A stretch of 8,073 nucleotides of DNA from assembly GCA_023140095.1 (NCBI GenBank), contig JAGLMJ010000051.1:1-8073 (forward strand), given 5' to 3'. The notes beneath the pieces are model-generated. The model was given only the letters and a program-made list of their open reading frames with translations. It was not told the origin of the DNA and searched no databases. Below are positions 1-7,635 of the stretch, piece after piece. Each line of letters starts with the position of its first letter. Position 1 is the first letter of the stretch. The DNA is from Candidatus Omnitrophota bacterium. GTDB taxonomy: Bacteria; Omnitrophota; Koll11; Zapsychrales; Zapsychraceae. A program made the position numbers and the translations under genes.

Positions 1-1352
1 ATCTTTTCGCGCACATGACTGATCTGCCCATTAGCCGTTTCTAACTTTTGGTCGCTCTCACTTTTCTCCATTAATACTTTACGGTTTTCGATCTCAAGGC
101 GACGCTTGCGCGCAATACCGCCCTGGCCTTCCTTCATCATATCCGTCAGTTCATTGCGGACGCTCACCTGGTTGGACGTCAAACTTAACACCTTCTCCTC
201 ATGCTCCTGAATCTTTGTCTTCGCCTCCTTGATCGCTCGCTCAAGCCCCCCTAGATGATCTCTCTTTTCATTAAGCCTTTGCTCATTATATTGCACTGTC
301 TCCTCGACGACAGATAAAGCCTGCCGGAATTCCTCAAGCTTCTCCTGCTGCTGGCGGCAACGATCAATCAGTTCTTCCTTTTTTGCGGTAAGCTTCTGCC
401 CATTTTGGCTAAGGCTTTCCATGCGCTCCTGATTAAAACCAATCTGGCGATTGTTCAGGTCAACTTGTCCGTCAAGTTTGATCTCTTCGGAATAAAGTTC
501 GTTGATCTTCTGCTCGAGTTCGCTTAAATAATTGATCTCGTTGGTCAGCAGATCGGAGAGGTCCGTAAGTTCTTGCTGTAACTGTTCTTCCTTGCTCTTC
601 ATCTCATTGAATTTAGCGCGGATCCTATTCTTATGCTCGCTATAGGACCCGATCTGATGGCGGGCCAACTTCACTTCCATCTCTTTCAAACGCTCATATT
701 CCACTTTGTATTTCCTGGCTTTGTTGGCCTGGCGCTCGATGGATGCGATCTGCCGCTTGACTTCAACGGTAATATCGTTAACACGCAGAAGATTGTTTTC
801 CGTATCTTTTAATTTATTGAGCGCCTCGCGCTTTTTGGCCTTATATTTTGTAATGCCGGATGCCTCGTCGAAGATCATGCGGCGGTCATCAGGACGAGCA
901 CTGACAACAAGGTCAACTTTTCCCTGCTGGATCAAGGAATAGGCTTCGGCGCCGATACCGGTCCCCATCAGTAATTCCTGGATATCCCGAAGGCGCATAA
1001 CGTTTTTATTGAGAAGATATTCACTTTCCCCTGAGCGAAATAAACGGCGGGTAATGGTCACTTCATCATATTCAATATTGAGCATCCGGGATTCATTGGC
1101 AAAGGTCAAGCTGACTTCCGCGAATCCGAGAGAAGGCTTACTTGAAGTCCCGTTAAAAATGACATCTTCCATCGAGGAACCGCGCAGCTCTTTAACGCTC
1201 TGCTCGCCGAGAACCCATCGGATCGCGTCAAAAATATTACTCTTCCCGCAGCCGTTAGGCCCGACAATGGCCGTTATGCCCGGCTCAAAATTAAGGATCG
1301 TTTTATCGGCAAAAGATTTGAAACCAAAAATTTCTAGCTTCTTAAAATACAT
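1..1352 (-). CDS. smc: Chromosome segregation ATPase SMC, N-terminal part (runs off the window)
   Basis: This is the first 450 codons of SMC, the condensin ATPase that organises and segregates the chromosome. The frame is open from an ATG at 1352 to the window edge with no stop. The head half-domain covers about residues 1-165. It has the N-terminal strand [14 protein letters not shown], the Walker A motif GPNGCGKSN at 31-39, the ELRG segment with Arg57 (the arginine-finger position in Bacillus SMC), and a Q-loop in LIQQGKVD around 140-147. This is followed by [18 protein letters not shown], which leads into the coiled coil. From about 170 onward the protein is rich in E, K, Q and L with heptad character, which is the ascending coiled-coil arm. 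Hinge, return arm, signature motif and Walker B lie outside the window; full-length SMC is usually near 1,150-1,200 residues. The start is supported by a strong Shine-Dalgarno. The gene lies 62 bases after the HTH gene with no convincing promoter between them, so co-transcription is likely. Family assignment is very secure. Confidence 0.97.
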   Translation of the reverse strand, partial: MYFKKLEIFGFKSFADKTILNFEPGITAIVGPNGCGKSNIFDAIRWVLGEQSVKELRGSSMEDVIFNGTSSKPSLGFAEVSLTFANESRMLNIEYDEVTITRRLFRSGESEYLLNKNVMRLRDIQELLMGTGIGAEAYSLIQQGKVDLVVSARPDDRRMIFDEASGITKYKAKKREALNKLKDTENNLLRVNDITVEVKRQIASIERQANKARKYKVEYERLKEMEVKLARHQIGSYSEHKNRIRAKFNEMKSKEEQLQQELTDLSDLLTNEINYLSELEQKINELYSEEIKLDGQVDLNNRQIGFNQERMESLSQNGQKLTAKKEELIDRCRQQQEKLEEFRQALSVVEETVQYNEQRLNEKRDHLGGLERAIKEAKTKIQEHEEKVLSLTSNQVSVRNELTDMMKEGQGGIARKRRLEIENRKVLMEKSESDQKLETANGQISHVREK

Positions 1353-1357
1353 GCAAA

Positions 1358-1365
1358 CTCCTCTC
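1358..1365 (-). promoter_or_regulatory. Ribosome binding site of smc
   Basis: The minus strand reads GAGAGGAG followed by the five bases TTTGC and then the ATG at 1352. This is a near-consensus Shine-Dalgarno at good spacing and fixes the smc start. It is one of only two strong sites in the window. Confidence 0.85.
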
Positions 1366-1414
1366 GTTGATATTCCTTACCACAAAATTTAAGTTGTCAG
1401 ACCAATCTTCCTTC

Positions 1415-1615
1415 TTATCCTTGCTGGTTTTCCAGCCAGGTATCGATTTGTATTCTTTTAAAACGCCACTGACCGACTGTTTTGATCGCCGGGATCTTCC
1501 CGTTCTTCACCCACTCATAAACAGTCCGCTTCTTAACGCGAAGGTAATCAGCGACTTCCTCTATTGTCATCAATTCTCTGTCAGGCATTTTTGAATAATC
1601 CGCTAAGTTGAACAT
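1415..1615 (-). CDS. Small excisionase/BldC-type helix-turn-helix DNA-binding protein
   Basis: The protein has about 66 residues and is essentially one MerR-like winged HTH of the excisionase (HTH_17) type. Residues 17-36 (TIEEVADYLRV, then KKRTVYEWVKNG) form the helix-turn-helix. KIPAIKTVGQWRFKR at about 40-54 is the wing, and IQIDTWLEN at 55-63 is the last helix. There is no effector or catalytic domain, so it should act only by binding DNA. The start is uncertain. A TTG at 1621 and an ATG at 1615 lack a good Shine-Dalgarno, an ATG at 1588 has a weak one, and an ATG at 1570 (the start of the core domain) has AGAGAA close upstream. I chose 1615 because the frame opens there soon after the predicted transcription start. 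The gene sits directly downstream of a phased repeat ladder and upstream of smc. Family members include BldC-like regulators and phage excisionases; no phage genes are nearby, which favours a regulator. Its actual target is unknown. Confidence 0.88.
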   Translation of the reverse strand: MFNLADYSKMPDRELMTIEEVADYLRVKKRTVYEWVKNGKIPAIKTVGQWRFKRIQIDTWLENQQG

Positions 1616-1640
1616 TTCCAATAATTAACAAAACTATAAA

Positions 1641-1804
1641 CATCTTTTACAATTTATTACATAAAATAACATGTGTCAACATTTTTATCATATTTTTTCA
1701 TGATTAATCGTTATATAGACACTTAAATACGGATAGATTGATTATATCACATATTGTTACATATCACGCATATAATCACATAATTTAACATCACATCCGC
1801 CCAT
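1641..1804. repeat. Helically phased ladder of degenerate 10-bp direct repeats (CAT units)
   Basis: On the plus strand a C, usually followed by AT, recurs at 1641, 1650, 1660, 1670, 1680, 1689, 1699, 1709, 1720, 1730, 1750, 1760, 1769, 1779 and 1789. At 1740 the unit reads GAT. Of these 16 units, 11 are exact CAT; the rest of each unit is A/T-rich, with a loose consensus CATATTTTTA. The steps are 9, 10 or 11 bases and average about 9.9. A further CAT at 1802 is slightly out of step, and CAT at 1794 is an extra half-step copy. The array fills most of the 262-base gap between the end of glgC and the HTH gene and covers the HTH promoter. Such a ladder places one face of the helix towards a multimeric binder, or gives curved DNA. 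No coding frame is supported here, and nothing is seen in 1805-1883 beyond a short near-palindrome at 1844-1855. Confidence 0.75.
1651..1679 (-). promoter_or_regulatory. Predicted sigma70-type promoter of the HTH gene (and probably smc)
   Basis: The minus strand has a perfect -35 box TTGACA at 1679-1674, a 17-base spacer, and the -10 box TAAATT (4 of 6 matches) at 1656-1651. Transcription would begin near 1644, giving a leader of about 29 bases to the ATG at 1615. Both boxes lie inside the phased repeat ladder, so a protein bound to the ladder would be expected to block or modulate this promoter. Confidence 0.6.
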
Positions 1805-1883
1805 ATGAGTTTATTAATAGTATTTTAGAGAAGGGTTTTGGAGAAAGGAACCTTTGAATTGAAAAAATCGGAGTGAAAATATT

Positions 1884-3101
1884 TTATTTCGAGTTTGAGA
1901 TCGAAGATTTCTTAGCAACAATGACAACGCCTGACGCGGTAAGAACGAACCGTTGTTTGTCTAACTCCAGATCATAGCCAATGTTTGATCCCGGTGGGAT
2001 GATCACTTCTTTATCGATGATCGCATTTTGGATCTTGGCGCCTTTTCCGACGACAACGCCTTCCATAAGAACCGAATTCTTTACCTGAGCCTTATCATGG
2101 ATCTTTACGTTTGACGATAAAATAGAATGCTCGACCAATCCTCCCCGGATCACACACCCTCCTGCAACCATCGAATTGATGAGCGATCCCGTGCCGGACG
2201 GGGTGCTGACCATTTTGATCGGAGGATACTGCTCGTGATAGGTCCTCATAGGCCACGAGCGGTCAAACAGGTTGAATTCAGGTTCGCTGTCCAGCAAATC
2301 CATATTCGCCTGATAATAGGCGTCGCGCGTTCCTATGTCTCTCCAGTATTTTGGTTTATTCTTATCGTTGACAAAATTATGAATATAAACTTTTTTCTTA
2401 TTCTTTAACATTTGCGGGATCACATTCTTCCCAAAATCCTTTTCTGACCCTGAAGACTGGGCGTCTAATTCCAATTCCTTAAGAAGAACCTCACGGTTAA
2501 AAAGATAGATCCCCATAGAGGCATAGATCTCATTGGGCTTCTTCGGGATCGTTTTCGGTTTCTCAGGCTTTTCCTGAAAACTAAGCGCATAATTATTCTT
2601 ATCGACTTCAATGACCCCTAGATAAGTCGAATTTTCTTTAGGCATAGTGACACACGCGACGGTCACATCAGCATTCTTTTCCTTGTGAAGACGGATCATT
2701 TCCTGATAATCCATTTTATAAATATGATCGCCCGATAGGATGAGAATAAACTCGGGATCACAATCCTGAATCGCGTAAGTATTCTGATAGATCGCGTCAG
2801 CCGTTCCTTTATACCAGTCGGCGCTGATGCGTTGCTGGGCGGGAATAATATCTATGAATTCGCCGAGTTGGTTGGAACAAACATCCCACCCGGCAAGCAA
2901 ATGTTTTTGCAAAGAGAATGATTTGTACTGGGTCAGAACATAGATGCGCCGCAGGCCGGAATTGATACAGTTACTTAAAGTAAAATCAATAATGCGGTAG
3001 ATCCCGCCAAAAGGAACGGCCGGTTTTGTCCGGTCCCGCGTCAGTGGGTCTAAGCGCTCGCCCCGTCCACCCGCCAAAATAAAGGTCAATACTTCAACCA
3101 T
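1884..3101 (-). CDS. glgC: Glucose-1-phosphate adenylyltransferase (ADP-glucose pyrophosphorylase)
   Basis: This 405-residue enzyme makes ADP-glucose and pyrophosphate from ATP and glucose-1-phosphate, the committed step of bacterial glycogen synthesis in the cytoplasm. The N-terminal nucleotidyltransferase domain has the signature AGGRGERLDPLTRDRTKPAV at about 10-29, RIIDFTLSN at 36-44, GTADA at 99-103 and SGDH at 123-126. It also has EKP at 177-179, whose lysine occupies the glucose-1-phosphate-binding position, YASMGIY at 193-199, DFGKNVIP at 222-229 and YWRDIGT at 252-258. The C-terminal third, from about 300, is the left-handed beta-helix typical of GlgC, with hexapeptide-like stretches such as GGCVIRGGLVEHSILS. 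The length is normal for the family and no key residue appears to be missing. The start is the ATG at 3101, with only a weak purine-rich ribosome site, but it begins exactly where the conserved domain does. No other glycogen gene is in the window. It has its own promoter and is followed by the AT-rich repeat region. The family call is secure; glycogen as the end product is inferred. Confidence 0.96.
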   Translation of the reverse strand: MVEVLTFILAGGRGERLDPLTRDRTKPAVPFGGIYRIIDFTLSNCINSGLRRIYVLTQYKSFSLQKHLLAGWDVCSNQLGEFIDIIPAQQRISADWYKGTADAIYQNTYAIQDCDPEFILILSGDHIYKMDYQEMIRLHKEKNADVTVACVTMPKENSTYLGVIEVDKNNYALSFQEKPEKPKTIPKKPNEIYASMGIYLFNREVLLKELELDAQSSGSEKDFGKNVIPQMLKNKKKVYIHNFVNDKNKPKYWRDIGTRDAYYQANMDLLDSEPEFNLFDRSWPMRTYHEQYPPIKMVSTPSGTGSLINSMVAGGCVIRGGLVEHSILSSNVKIHDKAQVKNSVLMEGVVVGKGAKIQNAIIDKEVIIPPGSNIGYDLELDKQRFVLTASGVVIVAKKSSISNSK

Positions 3102-3145
3102 GTCTTAAGCTTTCTTTTTAAATGAATCGGTTATTGGAAGAGTCC

Positions 3146-3174
3146 ATTATAGGCTGACTTCTTAAATTTTTCAA
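3146..3174 (-). promoter_or_regulatory. Predicted sigma70-type promoter of glgC
   Basis: On the minus strand, TTGAAA (3174-3169) and a perfect TATAAT (3151-3146) are separated by exactly 17 bases in the 117-base gap after the TPR gene. The transcript would start near 3139, leaving a leader of about 38 bases before the glgC ATG. This suggests glgC is transcribed independently of the membrane-protein genes upstream. Confidence 0.75.
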
Positions 3175-3218
3175 CAGGGATTTTAAAACGCAACAATGAA
3201 AATGTTTCCAAGGGGAAT

Positions 3219-5531
3219 TTAGTTCAAACTTTTTAACGCTTCCTTGATCTCTTCATTCTCGGGCGTGACCGTTAAAACCTTTTCAAATTCTTTTTTTGCT
3301 TGCACCTTGTCTCCCGTTGCCAGCGATACAAATCCCAGCTTTTCATGAATCGTTTCCGGTTTTTTGTCCGTCTTTAAAGCCATCAAATAGGCGGCCTTAG
3401 CTTCCGGATAGGCTTTTCGCTCGAACATCATATCACCCAACTCAAGAGGGTCTTTCACGTCCCGAGGGCTTAATTGATGGGCCTGTTCCAACGTTTGAAC
3501 CGCTTGAGCATACTGCTCGTTCATAATATAGTTTTTCGTCAACAGAAAGTATCCCTTCGGGTCATACGGCCACATCGCCGTAATGGTCTTATACTGCCTG
3601 GCAGCTCCTTCATATTCTCCCAGGTCAAAATAGGACAACGCGAGGTTATAACGCATCTCCTTTTTCCGCGGGGACGCCGTCACGGCAATGCGAAAATGCT
3701 CGAAAGCTTTTTTGTGCTCTTTTCGTTTAGCATAGATCTTACCGGAGAGATCATGCGCGTCGGCATAAAAAGGATCAACACGGATCGACTCTTCCAATTC
3801 CTTTAAAGCCGCATCATCAAGTTCCAAAGATTCCAACGTATACGCCCTATAATAAGGCTGATAGGGACGTACGCGCAGCGTCCCGAGTTTATACAGATCT
3901 ACCTCGGGCGCCTCCCATTGCGCCAGGTCAATCTCAAAACGCTCAATGATCGCCCGATTGGCCTCGATATTTTTCAAGAAAACGACGGCATCATAATTAA
4001 AGTAAACGACACGCCAATCCTCATGTTCGTAAAGATAGGTCAAGATCTTCTTCGGAATGAATTGCCGGGAAGAATTCAGAAGAGCTCCCGTGATCTGATG
4101 CTCTTTAAGGATCTTTTCGAACGGCTCGACTTCCCCGTGGTCCCATATGTTCCTGTATCTCCGGAAGAATTCCCCGCCATACACCTCGGTCCGCCCGTCG
4201 ATAAACACCTTGATGTCGGGATGCGTCCGGCCCAGAAGATAAGCGCCGGAATTAAAATCATTGAAGAAATTGCCTTTCACTTTATTCTCGACGAGGAAAT
4301 CAACGGCTTTATCCGGATAGGTCCTTTGAGAAATGCCGCCGAATTCGCTCTTCATCTCATATTTATCAAAATCATAATAACTGCGCAGCGAGATCGCCTG
4401 ATAATATCCAAAAAGCCATAATAAAAACAAGATCTTAAGAATGATCGTTGTTATATACCGGAACTTTTTCTGGGTAAAGCGGATCGGGATAATGTCATCA
4501 GGATTGATATTGATGATATTCGTAATGAACACAAGATACGCGGCAAAAGCAAAAAAAGGCGTATTGCGTGTCGCCTTAAGAGAAAAAACAAGGAATACCA
4601 ACCAGAATAATAAAGCGCTGATATCGATCCTGCGGCGGTTGAAAATGAAAGAGATAAATGACAAACCGATCATCAGCTTGTAATACAGGAAATGGCCCTG
4701 GCTAAAAAGGGTTTGTCCCGTGATCGGTTGCTTTAATTCCTGTATATGCTTAAAAAATATTTTATTCTCGCCGGAAAGAGAGAAAAAAACACTGACCGGG
4801 TACCAGGCGCCTTTGACAAATAAAGGATTGAACAAACAGGCTAAAATCACAAAGAAAAAGATCCTTTTAATCCGGATGTATTCATCATCACTTAATCTCC
4901 CGGATTCATTCCATTCATAAGGAAGATGAACATTCCGCCGGGTCCACTCAGAGACGATCCCGATCAGAATGAACAGAGGGCCAAAGAAGAAAAACCCGTG
5001 CATATTGCTCCAGATGACCTGAATAATAAACAGCACCGGAGTAGCCCATTTCTTATCAATATGCAAAGAAAGAACAAAGATATAGATCGTAAAAAACAAC
5101 AAACTGTAAAGGTCCGGACGGATCGTAAAACGCTGCTGGTAAATCATATAAACAAGGAATAAAGCGATTGTTGTCAACAGCTGTCTTTTTTTGTCATAAC
5201 CCAGACAAAGAAGCAACAGCATCGTCAAGGCAACAACCACAACCTGCATCATAATGAGCCCCTGCGCTCCCCAGGCATTAAAAATATTATAAACAATGAT
5301 CTGGAACAACCATTCGTGATTGACCCAAGAAGCGCCCGCAATAGAACAAGAAAGAACATCGACGCTGGGAACAAACCGGTGAAGGGTGATAAACCTGCCC
5401 ACCGCTAAATGCAGCCATAGGTCCAAGTCTTTGATTTCAATATTAGCGCTCACAACAAGTACGGCAAATATCGCCGCGATCGGCAGAAGCCCAAAAATGC
5501 GATCCGCTTTCTTCCAAAAGTTATCGGTCAT
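3219..5531 (-). CDS. Multi-pass membrane protein with C-terminal TPR repeats, possible GT-C-type protein (second paralogue)
   Basis: This 770-residue protein belongs to a widespread but functionally uncharacterised family. About 11 hydrophobic segments lie between residues 12 and 382. The first loop carries the acidic motif DLDLWLHLAVG at 35-45 and NHEWL at 71-75; later come RPDLYSLLFF at 138-147 and NMHGFF at 176-181. The soluble part has GNFFNDFNSGAYLLGR at 420-435 and KVFIDGRTEVYG at 441-452, the best conserved blocks. About five or six TPRs fill residues 561-758. The layout of an acidic first loop followed by many helices resembles GT-C glycosyltransferases of the PMT/ArnT kind, which use lipid-linked sugars outside the membrane, but this is inference. 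With an odd number of helices and the first loop outside, the TPR tail would also be outside. It lies 28 bases after a paralogue of 673 residues, with nearly gap-free alignment up to residue 468 or so, and has about three more TPRs than that copy. The start is fixed by a strong Shine-Dalgarno. Confidence 0.9.
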   Translation of the reverse strand: MTDNFWKKADRIFGLLPIAAIFAVLVVSANIEIKDLDLWLHLAVGRFITLHRFVPSVDVLSCSIAGASWVNHEWLFQIIVYNIFNAWGAQGLIMMQVVVVALTMLLLLCLGYDKKRQLLTTIALFLVYMIYQQRFTIRPDLYSLLFFTIYIFVLSLHIDKKWATPVLFIIQVIWSNMHGFFFFGPLFILIGIVSEWTRRNVHLPYEWNESGRLSDDEYIRIKRIFFFVILACLFNPLFVKGAWYPVSVFFSLSGENKIFFKHIQELKQPITGQTLFSQGHFLYYKLMIGLSFISFIFNRRRIDISALLFWLVFLVFSLKATRNTPFFAFAAYLVFITNIININPDDIIPIRFTQKKFRYITTIILKILFLLWLFGYYQAISLRSYYDFDKYEMKSEFGGISQRTYPDKAVDFLVENKVKGNFFNDFNSGAYLLGRTHPDIKVFIDGRTEVYGGEFFRRYRNIWDHGEVEPFEKILKEHQITGALLNSSRQFIPKKILTYLYEHEDWRVVYFNYDAVVFLKNIEANRAIIERFEIDLAQWEAPEVDLYKLGTLRVRPYQPYYRAYTLESLELDDAALKELEESIRVDPFYADAHDLSGKIYAKRKEHKKAFEHFRIAVTASPRKKEMRYNLALSYFDLGEYEGAARQYKTITAMWPYDPKGYFLLTKNYIMNEQYAQAVQTLEQAHQLSPRDVKDPLELGDMMFERKAYPEAKAAYLMALKTDKKPETIHEKLGFVSLATGDKVQAKKEFEKVLTVTPENEEIKEALKSLN

Positions 5532-5534
5532 CGT

Positions 5535-5541
5535 CCTCCTC
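5535..5541 (-). promoter_or_regulatory. Ribosome binding site of the second TPR membrane protein
   Basis: The minus strand reads GAGGAGG, then ACG, then the ATG at 5531. The match to the Shine-Dalgarno consensus is excellent although the spacing is short. It supports the chosen start, and its place in a 28-base gap supports translational independence within a shared transcript. Confidence 0.75.
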
Positions 5542-5559
5542 GGATTAAAAATGTTCTTC

Positions 5560-7581
5560 TCATTTCTGCTTTTCTGCCCCGCTGATCAGTGACAATAAAG
5601 CCAGCGCATCCCTGTCTTTCGGTTTGCGGGATAATACCCTTTGGCATTGTTTTCGCGCCTGTTGAAGCCCGCCTAAATGATAAAGCGCTAAAGCGATCTG
5701 ATAGCGCACCTTTGTATCTTCAGGATGTAAAAGCTTCGCCTTGCGCAGACTTTCAAAACCCCGGGCGAAGTCTCCCCTCTCATTATAGATCTTCCCTAAA
5801 AGCTTATGTGATTTAGCATTATGAGGTTCGATCCGCAGCGCCTCGACGGCTTCTGCTTCAGCTTTTTTTGGAAATCCCATATTATAAAGCGCATAAGCGC
5901 GATTCACATGCCGATAAGGGATCACTTTATGCGTTGAAATCTTCAATAACTCCGCATCTTTTGCCTGCCACTGAGCCAGATCCATCCGATAACGGTCGAT
6001 CCATTGACGGTTTTTGGGAATATCCCTCAAGAATACGGTCGCATCATAATCAAAATACACCAGAACCCAATCCTTGCTGTCATAAAGATGCCTGATAAAC
6101 TTCTCTGGAGCCGGAACATAAACCGAGTTTAAGAAAGCCCCTGTCAGATGATAACGGTCAGCGGCTTTATCGAACAACACCGCATCTCCCTCCCACATTT
6201 TTCGGTGCGCTTTATAAAACTTAGCGCCGTAAACTTCGGTGCGTCCATCGATAAACACCTTTATATTAGGCGAAGCCCGTCCCAGCAAATACGCGCCTGA
6301 ATTAAAGTCATTAAAGAAATTTCCCTTAATATCATTACCAACTAAAAAGTCAACAGCCTTATGGGCGAAATTACGTTGTGAGAGCCCTCCAAATTCGCTT
6401 TTACGCTCAAATTTATCAAAATCGTAATAACCTCTGCGCAATAGTTGATTGCCATACTGAATGATCCAAATGATCAGAATGATTTTCAAGACCGTCGAAC
6501 CGATCGCTTGGAACTTTGGGCCCTTCCATCGAGACGGTAAAAACTCTTCTGCCGATAAATATTGGAAGTTGGCAAGAAAAGCAAAATAAGCGGCAAAGGA
6601 AAAAAAGACGATGTTGCGAAGAGCGAATAGTGAAAATAAAAAAAAGACAAGCCAAAGTAAAAGCGCGGTCATATCGATCTTGCGGCGATTGAATACGAAA
6701 CTTAAGAAAGATATGACGATCAGCAACTTGTACTGAAAATACTGCTGCCAAATCAATAGATTGTCCCAAGTGAAGGGCCTCTGCAGTTCCTGGATCTGAT
6801 CAAAAAAGACCTTTGACTCTCCTCCAAGAGAAAAAAAGACACCGATCGGATACCAGGCCCCTTTAATAAAATAAGGGTTCGCTAAACAGGAGGCGATCAC
6901 AAGCAAAAGCATCAGCTTCAAGCGCTTATATTCCTCGTCGGACAAACGCCCTATATGGTTCCATTCAAACGGGAGAACGATCCGGCGCTTTATCCATTCG
7001 GCCGCCAGGCTGATCATCACAAGAATGGGCCCTAGAATAAAAAATCCATGCATGTTCGTCCAGACAATTTGGATCAAAACAGCAGCCCCCAAGACCCAAC
7101 GTTTATCCAGGTTCGCGCCAAGAATACACATATAGAGAACGAAGAAAAGAAGGCTGAACATATCCGGCCGCAAGGTCAAACGGAACTGATAGACTAAAAG
7201 CACCAAAAGCAAAACAGCCACAGGGCCGAACTGGCGTTCACGCATGTATCCCAGGAACAATAACAATACGAATGTGAAAAAAATGATCGCGGATTTTAAA
7301 TCAATAAGCCCTTCGATGCCGGCATTGCTGTAAACCGAATAGATGATCGACTGAAACAACCATTCATGATTGATCCAAGGAGCATTCGCGATCGTGCAGG
7401 AGAGAAAATCAACCTTAGGGATAGAGAAGTTCTGGAGGATATTTTTTCCGACAGCCAGATGCAGCCACAGATCAACATCCTTGATCTCGATATGGGCCGC
7501 AAAGACAACTAAACCGAACAAGACCGCGATCGCAAGATATCCGGTAAACCAACTTATTTTCTTATAAAACCATTCGCTCAT
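5560..7581 (-). CDS. Multi-pass membrane protein with C-terminal TPR repeats, possible GT-C-type protein (first paralogue)
   Basis: This 673-residue protein is the upstream member of the tandem pair. About 11 membrane segments lie between residues 12 and 378. Motifs fall at the same positions as in its neighbour: DVDLWLHLAVG at 35-45, NHEWL at 71-75, RPDMFSLLFF at 138-147, NMHGFF at 176-181, GNFFNDFNSGAYLLGR at 420-435 and KVFIDGRTEVYG at 441-452. Counted by hand, identity to the neighbour is 19 of 30 at residues 31-60 and 40 of 50 at 401-450. The tail from residue 560 has about three TPRs (for example NRAYALYNMGFPKKAEAEAV and SHKLLGKIYNERGDFARGF), then ends in a short charged end, GAEKQK. 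The ATG at 7581 is preceded by a modest AGG. The gene starts 54 bases after the DUF2238-like gene, with no good promoter or terminator in the gap, so it is probably in the same operon. The role is unknown; a polyprenyl-sugar-dependent glycosyltransferase or an envelope assembly factor are both possible. Confidence 0.9.
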   Translation of the reverse strand: MSEWFYKKISWFTGYLAIAVLFGLVVFAAHIEIKDVDLWLHLAVGKNILQNFSIPKVDFLSCTIANAPWINHEWLFQSIIYSVYSNAGIEGLIDLKSAIIFFTFVLLLFLGYMRERQFGPVAVLLLVLLVYQFRLTLRPDMFSLLFFVLYMCILGANLDKRWVLGAAVLIQIVWTNMHGFFILGPILVMISLAAEWIKRRIVLPFEWNHIGRLSDEEYKRLKLMLLLVIASCLANPYFIKGAWYPIGVFFSLGGESKVFFDQIQELQRPFTWDNLLIWQQYFQYKLLIVISFLSFVFNRRKIDMTALLLWLVFFLFSLFALRNIVFFSFAAYFAFLANFQYLSAEEFLPSRWKGPKFQAIGSTVLKIILIIWIIQYGNQLLRRGYYDFDKFERKSEFGGLSQRNFAHKAVDFLVGNDIKGNFFNDFNSGAYLLGRASPNIKVFIDGRTEVYGAKFYKAHRKMWEGDAVLFDKAADRYHLTGAFLNSVYVPAPEKFIRHLYDSKDWVLVYFDYDATVFLRDIPKNRQWIDRYRMDLAQWQAKDAELLKISTHKVIPYRHVNRAYALYNMGFPKKAEAEAVEALRIEPHNAKSHKLLGKIYNERGDFARGFESLRKAKLLHPEDTKVRYQIALALYHLGGLQQARKQCQRVLSRKPKDRDALALLSLISGAEKQK

Positions 7582-7635
7582 TGGGCCTGTCTTATTTTAT
7601 CGGTTTGATCCCGCATTTATTTTACACGAAAACGA

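Noticed and set aside
1353..1414. A separate smc promoter
   Set aside because: TTGGTC and CTGACA were considered as -35 boxes, but no acceptable -10 box stands at 16-18 bases from either.
1009..1594. Open frames on the plus strand opposite smc and the HTH gene
   Set aside because: They lie antisense to genes with clear family motifs and their translations show no recognisable domain.
1641..1804. The phased repeats as a CRISPR array
   Set aside because: The units are about 10 bp and degenerate, with no repeat of 20 bases or more, no unique spacers and no cas genes.
1844..1855. Near-palindrome AAAGGAACCTTT after glgC as a terminator
   Set aside because: The stem is only four or five pairs with almost no loop, and no T run follows on the minus strand.
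1866..1880. T run after the glgC stop as a rho-independent terminator
   Set aside because: No GC-rich hairpin precedes it on the minus strand.
3918..4421. A 167-codon plus-strand frame
   Set aside because: It is antisense to the conserved FIDGR region of the 770-residue protein, and its length follows from the codon bias of the real gene.
6416..6769. A 117-codon minus-strand frame
   Set aside because: It overlaps the 673-residue gene in another frame and encodes no recognisable domain; it is a shadow.
7582..7635. A promoter before the first TPR membrane protein
   Set aside because: A TTGATC is present, but the only TAAAAT-like box is about nine bases away, which is too close.
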